DNA of 64,000 bases from Perca fluviatilis (taxonomy: Eukaryota; Chordata; Actinopteri; Perciformes; Percidae), in NCBI RefSeq assembly GCF_010015445.1, contig NC_053120.1:9082114-9146113 (forward strand). The letters are read 5' to 3'. Shown piece by piece: positions 11,001-20,999 of this stretch (position 1 is the stretch's first letter; the number at the start of each line of letters is the position of its first letter). The notes under the pieces were generated by a model that did no database searches, was not told the origin of the DNA, and saw nothing but the letters and a program-made list of their open reading frames with translations. The position numbers and the translations under genes are program-made.

Positions 11001-14000
11001 GCTAGCTTTCGGGGCAGATGGTAAATCACTATTTGACACCACTAACAAGGCTCGAAATAGCACCACACTTAAACAGTAGCATAATGAGGGTCCTTACATG
11101 CAAGCTGAAGCATTGAGAACTTTGTAAGTGTACAGACAGTTTATTAGAAAGATAGATTATGAAGACAGTAGCGTTAATGTTTACATGCGGCCGCCATCTT
11201 GGATAACAGTCATGAGCAGTCGAATCACGAACGCTGTGTTTGAGCCATGTTACTGGTTGCACGGCGTTCGCCTTTCGACTGGTCATGACTGTTATTCAAG
11301 ATGGCGGCCGCATGTAAACGCTACTTTCTTTATAATCTTTCTAATAAACTGCCTGTACACTTACAAAGTTCTCAATGCTTCAGTATCAGTATTCGGTAGC
11401 ATGAAAACATATCCCAGAGAACGTTCGACTCGGTAAACATGCGTTATTAACCCCTAGGTCCAATTTGCGCCGGAATTGTCCTTTAACTTAAGAGCCATCT
11501 AAAATAAATGGACAAAGATATTCACTTCTGTATTCTTTTCTCGATCACTGGGCGAACTGCGCTGATCCAGTCATCCTGGTTGCATGCACCTGGTGAAAAA
11601 CAGACAGGAACACATAATACTGCAGGTCTCCGTATATACAGTAACGGCCCTGTACATCATCATAAAACAGACACTTTTAGAGGAAATGGGCCACGGCCTA
11701 CAAGATTAAATTCAGCTGTGCACAGCAGGACCTCACTCCGAGGGACTTTAAACATTAAACTGCCAATTTTGGCGCTGAAACCATAAAGAAATAAGAATAA
11801 TGACAAATGACTTTTTCTGCTTACCCAGGTCAATTGGTCCCTCTCGAAGTCCATCCAGCTCGTATAGTCTGCCGTTTACAGGAACATAGCTCACAAAGTG
11901 AAAGGCGTCCTCGTCCTTTGCTGTGGACTTTGCATCAAATTCAAACATTTGCTGTCTGCAAATACAACAACAACAAAAAAACACAATTATAAAATCAATC
12001 AAAGCAGAAGATAATTATCATGCATTGCACAAACAAATGTAGATGCTGAGAAAGTTTTGGGGTGACCTACAAATCACCCGGCCTCACATCTGCCCGTTTC
12101 ACAAAAGCAGACAGGTGAATTAGAAACAAATGGGCCAATGACTTTTCACAGAGTTGGAATGAGGAGCTAAAAATAACATGAAGCCAATCAAACAGACTTT
12201 CTCCAGCAGCTGGCTATGATAGGAGCAGGAGCTTACCTGGCAAAGCTGTTGTGAACTTGTCGGATCACTTCAGAGTTGCTAAGAGCCAAACCTTTCATCT
12301 GAGGGGAGCGGGAGGAGGTGCAGGATTAGAATACGGACTTTATAACCCTTGCCTTAAAGATACAGCAGCATTGTGAAAGGCTGTATGGGACACATTATAC
12401 ATTCCTTTTTTCTAGTATCAAGTCATGCATCCAATTAGTTTTTTCAATGCAAGTAAAATTAAAAAATAAAAAAAAGGTACTAATTCAAATAAATGACTTA
12501 TTTGTTGCTTCTATATCATGCCTAGAAAAGATTATTTTATGTAGCGATTCCAGACCTGCTTGTTTTCCCTCATAATAAATAAAAAACAACACAAAGTATC
12601 TTTGTGTAGGCATAAGAAGTCTCTACTTTGAGCTTTTCCAAATAAAACGGGGAAGTTGAGCATCAAAAGTGAGTGCAGCCGGGTTCTTCTGAACATTTGT
12701 GGGACAGACCACTGAGTCAGCATGGTTTTGAAGGTAAGAGGATAAAACTGTCAGTGTTAAGAGATGAAAGGGCAAGTTACTATAGCAATAGCAAGTTGTG
12801 CAATAAATGATTGCTCCCAGAAGGAAAACCGTTTCAACATTTGTTTTAAATGATTGAAATAATGTATTGTAGGGCTGGGCGATAGGGAGAAAATAAGATA
12901 TCACGATATTCTTGACCAAATACCTCGATAACGATATTGCGACGATATTCTAGGGTTGACAATTGGTGCTTTAACAAAATATCTTCACACTTAGATTTTA
13001 GATAAATCATCATCAGTAATGTGGACATAATGTCTAAGTAGGAAAAAAGGCAAATAATAGAGCAGCTAGAACAGTCTGGTAAGTTCAGAAAATGACTCTA
13101 CTGTAATGCAGCCTTTAAAACCAGTAAAAGACACCACTTCTGTCATATTACGATATCCAAAATCTAAGATGATATCTAGTCTCATATCATGATATCGATA
13201 TATTGCCCAGCTCTAATGTATTGCTTATTATTTGCATTACAGGCCAAATGCTTTGTGTCACTAAGTTAAAAGGGAAGGTTCATCATTTAAAAAACATAAT
13301 CCAACAAAAAACTATATTTTGTAGACAAGTACATTCCTAAACTAATGCATGCAATTTAAAATAGAATTAAAAAAAAGTTTTTTTAGATTCAAGAGAAAAA
13401 TTCCATTAACGTACAGCAGCATCAAAACTCTGTGAAAACTCTCTGAACTCTGTCAGTGTGTCCCCAAGCAACATGTCAGAATGGGAGCAGTTGAGCAGAA
13501 CGCTGACTATTGCCTGCGTGGCACAGGCGTTGTTAATGACCTGAAAACACAGATAAAATTCACAATCATTAAATTGGACAGATGAAAGAACCCCTTATTG
13601 ATGCATATGTATTTAAAAACGACCACATTACACCCACTGCAATTTAAATCATCAAACCTTAAAAAAGTGCAATAGATACCAATTTTATGAATTGTTAATT
13701 TTCTGCATATCTGTGTTACCAAAGGAAAAAAGTTTCAAATCTGAGAATGGTATGTTAAAACTTAGATCCATATAAAGCGAGAGCTTCCTATATCGTGCAA
13801 GGGAGAATAAAGTAAGGAGAAGTTCCCTAATATTTTGTTTTAGGTTGTGTGCCTAATATAACAGGCTCACGACTTAGTTATATAGTTAGGCTAATCATTT
13901 CTTACAATGACACTTGTCTTTTGTACTGGTCAGTGCAGTTACCATCTGATGCACCCTTAGTAAATAGGTAGCAAATATGGAGCATACGTTTTTATTCTTT

Positions 14001-15060
14001 ATTATGATCCTTTGTTGGAGATATATTAGTTAGCTATTGAGTCAAATGCATCTGGAAGGACACCATTGCATGAACTGATTAGTTTAAAATAAGGTTGTAC
14101 AAATGCAGATAGAGGCTGACCTTTTCTTGGCTATGAACATATTTGTTGGTATTTATACTACAGCGGCAAAGTAACAATGTCTTATTATTATTTACCTAAT
14201 ATTAAAAAAGACTGATGTGTTTATAAAAAAAAAAAAAAAAAAAAAGAGATTAATGACTAAGCTAAATATACCTGTTTTGCAAAGAAGATGTGGTCAAGCC
14301 TTGAATCCTGAACGATAGATCCTGCTGGCTCCTCGCCTGGCTGCCACTTGAACAGGAAAATCAACCCGTGAACTGGTCTGGAACAGAACACATGACACAT
14401 AACGTCAATTAAAAAAAAAATTATTAAGGAGGGAGCATGCAATATAATGAAGCTGCAGATATGAACATACTTCAAGTTGTCAAAGTTCTCTGGCTCCATA
14501 CTCCATATCTCTTCAACCTGGGCGCCTTTGCAACCTGGCAAGGACAAGTAAAAGCATCACATATTAATGTGATGTACACTTGTAGTAGTAAGTGTTGTTG
14601 ACAAACGTGTACTAAGTGAGGAGCTTTTCCAAGCGACGGGCTGACAGCAGAGCAAGGCACAACAAATGGCATTCAGGAGCGAGGGCTTGTTTCACGCGCC
14701 GTTGTTTTGAACGCTGAGTAATGCTAGCCAGTTAGCTTGCCTAATTAAGTAACGGCTACGGCTGCCCAATGCAATATGCAACTTGTTAATGAATGCAGCG
14801 TTTGGGTGGCTGTTTAAAATACATAGTCTATAACATGTTTGGTTTCATCCTCGTGGCATTATTTTTGCACAGGAAACCAATAGTAGCTAATTAAGAAGTT
14901 ACCCTTAGCTAGCTAGCTAGCGCTGTCGGATAGCCACGTTAACGTTGCACTGAATGAGCAGCTCGCGTTTAACTAGTCACTCACCGAATCCTTTTATCAG
15001 TTCTGTGAACACGCCAGGGTCACTCTCCATCAGACACCACTCTCCTGCGCTTCCAGCCAT
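8029..15060 (-). CDS. uchl5: Ubiquitin carboxyl-terminal hydrolase L5 (UCH37), complete, 11 exons
   Basis: Cysteine protease that trims ubiquitin chains on the 19S proteasome (recruited by ADRM1/RPN13) and is held inactive in the INO80 remodelling complex. Coding exons are 14985-15060, 14471-14534, 14272-14377, 13415-13540, 12237-12298, 11825-11955, 11526-11589, 10439-10541, 8850-8963, 8476-8574 and 8029-8073. All junctions are GT/AG and in phase. They total 990 bp, 329 aa, the same length as human UCHL5. The protein opens [18 protein letters not shown]. The catalytic set is intact: Q82 (oxyanion), C88 in NNACATQ, H164 in DAFHFVSY, D179 in LYELDG. The C-terminal ULD helices ([18 protein letters not shown]) and lysine-rich tail that bind RPN13 are present. 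Introns hold a hAT/ZBED remnant, a TTAA MITE and a hAT MITE. No break is seen. Confidence 0.97.
8476..8574 (-). CDS. uchl5: uchl5 coding exon 10 (ULD)
   Basis: Codes [20 protein letters not shown] then [13 protein letters not shown] (33 residues), the ULD helices; donor GTATTT. Confidence 0.96.
8850..8963 (-). CDS. uchl5: uchl5 coding exon 9
   Basis: Codes [20 protein letters not shown] through KLKRYK (38 residues); acceptor tctcag, donor GTGGGT. Confidence 0.96.
9141..9410 (-). pseudogene. hAT transposase N-terminal fragment (BED zinc finger)
   Basis: An 89-residue open frame with an intact-looking BED finger (C..C about 22 residues before H....H) but none of the RNase-H-like catalytic domain. 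BED fingers bind DNA in hAT transposases and ZBED proteins. Its position in a uchl5 intron and its truncation argue against a host gene. Confidence 0.65.
9455..9533 (+). repeat. LINE-like 3' tail
   Basis: Ggtctctcttgagaatgagac...ctcaatgagattacctgtat ending aataaaggttaaataaa resembles the 3' end of L2/CR1-type fish retroposons (from memory). A 5'-truncated insertion is likely. Confidence 0.45.
9905..9970. repeat. Terminal fragment of a DNA repeat
   Basis: Aaaggccccgacacaccaag followed by ccgaccgtcggcc resembles a common fish repeat end; the partner end was not found. Confidence 0.3.
10439..10541 (-). CDS. uchl5: uchl5 coding exon 8
   Basis: Codes [20 protein letters not shown] then [14 protein letters not shown]; acceptor gttcag, donor GTGAGT. 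Confidence 0.96.
10858..11482. mobile_element. TTAA-flanked foldback MITE (uchl5 intron 7)
   Basis: Inverted termini of about 90 bp start AGGACAATTCCGGCGCAAAT on both strands; flanks are TTAA at 10854-10857 and 11483-11486. The interior is also palindromic (catgcggccgccatcttg at 11184 pairs with caagatggcggccgcatg at 11299). TTAA duplication with AG-starting ends points to Kolobok-type or another TTAA-specific transposase. Confidence 0.85.
11526..11589 (-). CDS. uchl5: uchl5 coding exon 7
   Basis: Codes [20 protein letters not shown]; acceptor caccag, donor GTGAAT. A TTAA MITE ends about 40 bp beyond this donor. Confidence 0.95.
11825..11955 (-). CDS. uchl5: uchl5 coding exon 6 (catalytic His and Asp)
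   Basis: Codes [20 protein letters not shown] through LREGPIDL, with H164 and D179; donor GTAAGC. Confidence 0.96.
12237..12298 (-). CDS. uchl5: uchl5 coding exon 5
   Basis: Codes [20 protein letters not shown] plus two bases of an Arg codon; acceptor ccctcag, donor GTAAGC. Confidence 0.95.
12870..13215. mobile_element. hAT-type MITE TAGGGCTGGGCGATA (uchl5 intron 4)
   Basis: The ends TAGGGCTGGGCGATA and ...ATATTGCCCAGCTCTA are inverted repeats. A perfect 8-bp duplication ATGTATTG lies at 12862-12869 and 13216-13223. It is the same family as 20051-20419 and rich in GATATC/CGATAT motifs. Confidence 0.93.
13415..13540 (-). CDS. uchl5: uchl5 coding exon 4 (catalytic Cys)
   Basis: Codes [18 protein letters not shown] through QSFDAA (42 residues); C88 is the nucleophile; donor GTACGT. 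Confidence 0.96.
14272..14377 (-). CDS. uchl5: uchl5 coding exon 3
   Basis: Codes [19 protein letters not shown] through FFAKQ, ending with the oxyanion-hole Q82; acceptor gttccag, donor GTATAT. Confidence 0.96.
14471..14534 (-). CDS. uchl5: uchl5 coding exon 2
   Basis: Codes [20 protein letters not shown]; acceptor tgccag, donor GTATGT. Confidence 0.96.
14985..15060 (-). CDS. uchl5: uchl5 coding exon 1
   Basis: Start codon at 15060-15058; codes [16 protein letters not shown] through LIKGF plus one base; donor GTGAGT. Confidence 0.96.
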
Positions 15061-15240
15061 TCTTTGCGATGCTGCTTATTCAACCTACTGTGCACATATA
15101 CAAGATGCTAATATCCTAGCTTAGCAATACACCCGCTAGTCGAGCTAATTTCACTGAAGCACTGCAGTGACCTCACCGTGATGCGGTGCAATGTGGGCAA
15201 TCTGGGTGCGTGCGTTTAACTTCACAGCGTATTCCGTCGG
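15061..15240 (-). promoter_or_regulatory. Putative uchl5 promoter and 5' UTR
   Basis: Lies directly upstream of the uchl5 start with raised CpG (ccgtgatgcggtgcaatg, gtattccgtcggat). No TATA box is seen. The exact start site is not determinable. Confidence 0.45.
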
Positions 15241-15469
15241 ATATGAACACATATTTGATACAAAAATTATTTCAAAATATTGGCGACAAGCATCGTTTTA
15301 TGAATATACATGTAATCAACATTTGCAAAGAGAAAACTAAAAACGATGACCCAAAAATGTCCCCCTTGTGAACTACGTTCAATCCCCGCCCGCTTACAAC
15401 GACGTGGGTAACAAATGAAGCACTCTTCGGTAAAAACCTAAAAACGCAAAGCCAGACATGGGAGGCTGA

Positions 15470-16245
15470 TGGTGGAGTTTCATTCATATTTAATAATCAT
15501 AAAAACACATTCTAGGCATAGGCATTAAGAAAACATACCTACGCTCATTAATCTTATAATTATGGCACTGACCAGTATCATGATTCATTATGCTATTCAT
15601 ACATTGATAAAACCAACCATTTACCTAATATCAAAAAAATTCAGACAAACACAGCTTCTGCCAAGATATCAGATACATTGACATAGAAAATGCTTGGACG
15701 ACAAAGTAAAAAAGAAAATACAAAATGATTCTATTTTTCACATCATCCTATGCAAATAAACATTTCTAAACAATGTGTAATGTTTAAATAAATGTGCATA
15801 ATAAAATGTGCCGATCATACAAACAGCTGTAGTTCTTTTAATCCTAAATCATATAAACAATGACCTGAGATACACTCAGAGAAGATATACAATTAAACTG
15901 TCAATACATCACAATCCTATGTCATTCACAGTTTGATGATGCTTGATTCCGAGAGAGATCATGCTTTTTATGACTGTAATATTGTTCAATAATACAACCG
16001 TGCAGATGAACAGTAGTTCCACTATTCACAGGTTTTGTTTAAAAAGGTGGCAGCTTTAATAATAATAACAATAATAATAATACTTTACATCCTTGGATGG
16101 AAATGTACGTAGCCCAACATCAAGTATCCAATGCACTTTGATAAATAAATAACATAGACACGCTCAAGCAATGTTCAACTTGTAGCACGAGATCAAGCAA
16201 ACACTTGATGAATACAGGATTGACAAAAACTACAAGAACGGTTAG
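15470..16245 (-). other. glrx2: glrx2 3' UTR (approximate)
   Basis: Low-GC sequence past the glrx2 stop. ATTAAA signals on the - strand occur at 16055-16060 and 15489-15494. The second would leave about 430 bp to the uchl5 start. Confidence 0.4.
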
Positions 16246-16407
16246 TCATTTAGCGGACTCGAACTGTCCGCTGCCCGAGCCGTCGGAGCTGGTCGCGCAG
16301 CAGGGAGCACACTGTTGGATCAGGGGCAGCAACCTCCCCTGTTGATGGAGTTGTTTGGTATCAGAGCCACCTCCGATGCAGTTTCCATTAATGAAGACTC
16401 TCGGGAC
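16246..16407 (-). CDS. glrx2: glrx2 last coding exon
   Basis: Codes VPRVFINGNCIGGGSDTKQL, then LHQQGRLLPLIQQC-type C-terminus to GQFESAK and TGA; acceptor tgttcag. Confidence 0.95.
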   Translation of the reverse strand, partial: VPRVFINGNCIGGGSDTKQLHQQGRLLPLIQQCAPCCATSSDGSGSGQFESAK

Positions 16408-19339
16408 CTGAACACACAAATCATGCCATGACATTAGCTCTTTAAAAAACAAACAAAAACACAGGTCAAGCTTCATGAGGCACCTGACATCCTCAAGCAG
16501 CAGCCCTTTATCTCCCACTACATCAAGCCACAACACTACAGCCTGTCTCAGGAGCTTAGCATTTAAAACCTTCCTTTTAAAAAAAGGTAAGAGTTTTGGG
16601 AAATTACTTTGTTTTTTGTTTTTGTGTGACTCGTATTAACTTTCATCAACGCGTTTCCAATAGAGATGTCCCAAGCTGATCCTAAGGATCTGTATCGGGG
16701 CCGATTTGGGCATATTTTAACGGATCAGTAACAACTAAAATAAAGCCGATTAAAATCGGATCATTTTCTTTACCGAACCCTGTGTTTTGTAAACCGCGGC
16801 CTGCCAGTGTCTGCTTAATGAAAGCCAGGCTCTACTGTGCCAGGCTCTACAGTGCAGCATTTTGCTCCAGTGAAAATTAGAGCGTGTGAATGTTAGGGAC
16901 TCTGAATTCTGACAACGGGGATCTACAAAGTGATGTTTCCCAGATTCAGTACACACTAGCGCTGAAACGATTCGTCGAATAACTCGAATAATTTGATTAC
17001 AAAAAAATCCTCGAAGCAAAATTCTTTGCCTCGAAGCGTCGTTAAATCAATGTAATTAAGGATGTACGGCTCACTGTGTTTCCGTATGGAGGATTATTAC
17101 TAGCGCACAAGAGGTTGGCGCTTCTTTGGACAAGACTGACGGCCCAGATTACAAATGGAGGAAGACGAAAATAGCGAGGGTCTAAGAGAAGAAACAGGCG
17201 AGAGGAAATGGCAGAAAGTTTGGGATCATTTTAAGCTGCAAACATGCTGCTACATCATCTCTGTAACAAACCTCCAGTGTACTCATCCATTCCACGGAGC
17301 CAACCCGACACAAGGTAGCTAACGTCTGCTGCTCTCGTCCACCGCGCTGTTTTACACAACTAGTCTACAGCCTGCTACTCTGCTAATAGCCATGTTTTAC
17401 CAACAAGCTAAAACGAAAGCTGTCGGTTTGTAGTCTAACTGTTTATTAGTTTGCTACTAAATCTTTGGAAACTTAGCTGCCGGAGACAAACCGGCTCCTC
17501 CCCCCAGCATGGCCACTTAATATGCACGTGAATGACGTCATCATTCCGGTGATGTCTGCATTCTTTATTCTTTCTCCTCACCGTAGATATATCTATGCTC
17601 CTCACTGTGTATTAGGCTTCTGAAAATGTGTCCCCCAGAACAGTGTAGTGGAATAGCCCTGCTGTAAGCTTTGTACCGTCACATTTACCCTCTGGTTAGT
17701 GAACAGCTCTTTTGCATATCCAGTGCAAAGAGCCAGAGGCAAGAAGGGGAAGGGGGTGAAAAATATTAACATTTGGGCCTTTTTTTTTTTTTTTTAAGGG
17801 TCTTGGAATTTGGCAATAAAAAATGTTGCTTTTTGTATATATATTTCTTACCAAGTATTTCTTATCCGATTAATTGATGGAATAATCGGTAGAATACTCG
17901 ATTACTAAAATAAATCGATAGCTGCAGCCCTAGTACACACCAACTCTAGTCTTTTTGTCTTATTAGCAAAAAGCCGTGTACAAGGCATCCAGCTAGGTGG
18001 GTCATATCACATGATGCTAAGCAATGTTAATTCCATAAATAACTTGATGGCAGGCCAAAATTAAACTTGTCTAGTTAAAATGCTCTCTGCCAGCCAATGT
18101 CTGTACCCGGCCAAAGATCATTTGTGAGTGAAGAACCTCCGATCTGACTTGTGACACCACTGTAGAAGGTGACCTTTCTCTAAACTGTTTATATTTGCTA
18201 TCATCAAAGACTATAGCCTGACAAGGATGCAACTTGCTCTGGGGCCTCGTGTATAAACGTTGCGTATGCACGAAAAGCTTGCGTTCGCTGGTTTTCCCGC
18301 TCACAGTGTGATTTATAAAAATGTACTTGACGTGAGAAAGTGCGGGCCGTCACGCCAACTATTGAGCAGACGTGAGAAAGTGCGGGCCGTTCGCAACGTG
18401 TTTTCTGGCTCTGTAACGTGGCGAATTCTAAGTGCCGAAACTCACCAAACATTACAAAATAAAGTTTCCACTTCACTTACTGGCATACGTCTGTGACGTT
18501 GTCTATGAAAAGACATTATTATATCCGCTGGCACTCCATAGAGGTTTGGTTTGGTCATTTATGTGGATAATGTTTCACATCTTTCACACTATTAACCGTT
18601 TCATTCTACAGGCTACTTAACCTCCGTTAAACAGGAGGACGGGAAATGAATGAGAAATCCACTTAGAAAATACTTTCAGTCATCCTCTGCATTTCCCATA
18701 GACGACATATCTACTCACTGTGCAACAAAAACATTGGCACGGAAAAATGCAATAGTGTCTGTGAGTCTGTAGTTGCTGAGGCTCAGACACCCATGGCGTA
18801 CAGAAGGTGGGACGCACGGATCCATCTCCCCAGGAACAAACGCTGGGTCGGGTGGGCGAACTCATGGGATGCATAATTGATCCCGTGGATGAATGGATTT
18901 GTAGGCTATGTAAGTGAACAAGGTGTAGGAAATGAACCCGGCCCACCAAACACTGGGCCGTCTTGACAGTCTTGATTCTGCACATATTTCCGGTACTGTA
19001 GTCCTATTTATTATTTCATTATTTTATCCATGCGTGGCGCAGCGGATCCGTGCGTACGGTCACCTGCCGCGGAGACGCTGGCCTCACTGAGTCGGGTCTC
19101 CCTCGCGCTGGACTCAGTTTCACTGAGCATACTAACACTTACTACTAAATGGCATTACATCAGTGGCAGTGTTTCCCACATATAGACTAATTTGTGGTGG
19201 TGCGCCATACAATCAACAACGGCCGCCACATATTGCGTTTTGTTATATATTTTTTTTTTAAACGCTATTTAAAACACACAGCGTATTCGTTCAGCTGCAT
19301 TTCCTTTGCCTGCTCTCCTCCGTGTCTCTCTCTCACACA

Positions 19340-19398
<59 letters not shown>

Positions 19399-20917
19399 CT
19401 GTCTCCATCAAAACGAGAGAAAGACGGCTGGCGAAATAACAAATTGCTTTCTAATCTGTGGGAAACACAGTTAGTGGGTTCAATGAAAGGTGCGCAGGAC
19501 CTGGCGTACGCCCAGTTTTATACATGTGAATATTTCTGTGCGTAGGTACTTTTCAAGTTTTGGCCGTACGCCATCTTCTGGTATGAAAGCTGCGCAGTTT
19601 TTTATACACGAGGCCCATGGTCTTTATCTTGACTCGGTTTCAGCTGTTTTGAGTCAAGATGAAGTCCTGAGTCTTGGCTGCAGCCCAAACAACACTAGTC
19701 AAGGCAACCTAAATTTAATTTAAATGCAGAACTGCCAGAACAAACAAGCTGTCAAATATGCATGTTTTGACTCTTTGCTGAAATAACAGTCTGCAAAATT
19801 ACTAAAGATTCCTATCCCAAAATACAGCATGGAGGCTCTTACCGTTCTGGCGCCGGTCATCTGAGCTAAGGCCTCTTGCAGTCTCCTCCCGTCATTGTGC
19901 TCGTCCAGTTCAATCACTTTGTAGGTCGCACCAATTTCATTGAACACATTCTTGGCCATTTTGCAATAAGGACAGGTGGTCTTGGAAAATATCACAACAC
20001 AGTTCTGGGACACCATCTCCTGAAAGGTCATGCAAAAAAAAGGATTTAAGTAGGGCTGGGCGATATGGAGAAAATCAGATATCACGATATTCTTGACCAA
20101 ATACCTCGATATCGATATTGCGGCGATATTCTAGGGTTGACAATTGATGCTTTGACAAAATATCTCCACACTTAGATTTTAGATAAATAATCATCAGTAA
20201 TGTGGACATAATGTCTAAGTGGGTAAAGGCAGATAATAGAACAGCTAGAACAGTCTGGTAAGTTCAGAAAATCACTTTGCTGTAATGCAGCCTTTAAAAA
20301 CAGGAAAAGACAACACTTATGTCATATCACAATATTACGATATCCAAAATCTAAGACGATATCTAGTCTCATATCACGATATCGATATAATATTGATATT
20401 GATATATTGCCCAGCCCTAGATTTAAGTAAATATCAGTTGAACACAGATATAGACTGCACATACCAGGCCTCAAGTTGAATTGCTGGCCCAAGGTGAAGC
20501 AACCATTACTCTGCATTTCCATTAGGCGAAGTATTCCCATGGCTAATATTTAGTCAGTGAGTTAACTGTGGGTCCATTTCATAACGTTTTCTTTTTTTTT
20601 TTACTCTGATAAACTGACAAAAGAGGCCAAGAAACAAAACGGAGTATGAAGCTAAGTAATGCTGGTGGACTGAAGGAATCTCCAGAAAATAAACTGTTGC
20701 GACATGTCTGTAGAAATAACTGAAACGTATTGCTTTAATGCAAAATTATCACAGACAGATCATTCAAAATAGGTTGTAGTGAGATCCACAGCGTACTACT
20801 GTCCCAAAAGGTTTAACAAGTTGACTGCAGGTAACAGATCTGTAAGCATTTACTTACCCGAACATACTGTACACAGGATGTGCTGGACAGAGCTGTGGAG
20901 GATGTAAAATTCCCCAT
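16246..20917 (-). CDS. glrx2: Glutaredoxin 2, complete short form, 3 coding exons
   Basis: Glutathione-dependent dithiol oxidoreductase that reduces disulfides and glutathionyl-protein mixed disulfides. Exons 20858-20917, 19843-20019 and 16246-16407 join in phase with GT/AG borders to give 132 aa. It begins MGNFTSSTALSSTSCVQYVR. The active site CPYC is at residues 36-39 (SKTTCPYCKMAKNVF), the cis-Pro loop ARTVPRVF has P81, and the glutathione-binding GGGSD follows. The end LHQQGRLLPLIQQC then a Ser/Gly-rich tail is typical of GLRX2, not GLRX1. Human GLRX2 has CSYC. Synteny with uchl5 supports GLRX2. The internal ATG matches the start of the cytosolic/nuclear form in mammals (mouse MGNSTSS). 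An in-frame upstream exon exists (see 22119-22183). Introns are packed with transposons. Confidence 0.94.
16662..16948. mobile_element. hAT terminus fragment (glrx2 intron 2)
   Basis: Starts like a hAT end (tagagatgtcccaagctgat then gtatcggggccgatt...aaaatcggatc). No matching right end is seen, so it is truncated. Confidence 0.45.
16957..17932. mobile_element. hAT-type element, 976 bp (glrx2 intron 2)
   Basis: The left end TAGCGCTGAAACGATTCGTC and the complement of the right end TAGGGCTGCAGCTATCGATT are diverged inverted repeats. A perfect 8-bp duplication GTACACAC lies at 16949-16956 and 17933-17940. No transposase frame is readable. Confidence 0.9.
19168..19470. mobile_element. Small hAT-like MITE carrying a (CA)n tract, nested in 18242-19616
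   Basis: Ends CAGTGTTTCCCACA and TGTGGGAAACACAG. The flanking TCAGTGG and TTAGTGG differ at one base. Confidence 0.7.
19341..19396. repeat. (CA)n microsatellite
   Basis: About 28 uninterrupted CA units inside the nested MITE. Confidence 0.97.
19843..20019 (-). CDS. glrx2: glrx2 coding exon with active site
   Basis: Codes EMVSQNCVVIFSKTTCPYCK through LAQMTGART (59 residues). The acceptor cctttcag lies only 24 bp from a MITE target duplication; donor GTAAGA. Confidence 0.95.
20051..20419. mobile_element. hAT-type MITE TAGGGCTGGGCGATAT (glrx2 intron just upstream of the active-site exon)
   Basis: Ends TAGGGCTGGGCGATAT and ATATTGCCCAGCCCTA; perfect 8-bp duplication GATTTAAG at 20043-20050 and 20420-20427. 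Close relative of 12870-13215. In the direction of glrx2 it lies directly upstream of the polypyrimidine tract. Confidence 0.95.
20858..20917 (-). CDS. glrx2: glrx2 coding exon with internal start
   Basis: ATG at 20917-20915, one base after the CAG acceptor; codes 20 residues MGNFTSSTALSSTSCVQYVR; donor GTAAGT. Confidence 0.93.
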
Positions 20918-20999
20918 TCTGAAAAAAACAAACAAATCAAAGAGCATACAGTATTTTAAGGCATGGGTCTTCTGTTATCTTACTGACACACACTAACGT

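Larger units (their letters stand above)
18242..19616. mobile_element. DNA element with GGGCCTCGTGTATAAA termini (glrx2 intron 2)
   Basis: A perfect 16-bp terminal inverted repeat, GGGCCTCGTGTATAAA at 18242 and TTTATACACGAGGCCC ending 19616. The interior has a short duplication (gacgtgagaaagtgcgggcc at about 18328 and 18370) and a nested hAT MITE. No clear target duplication; superfamily unknown. Confidence 0.75.
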
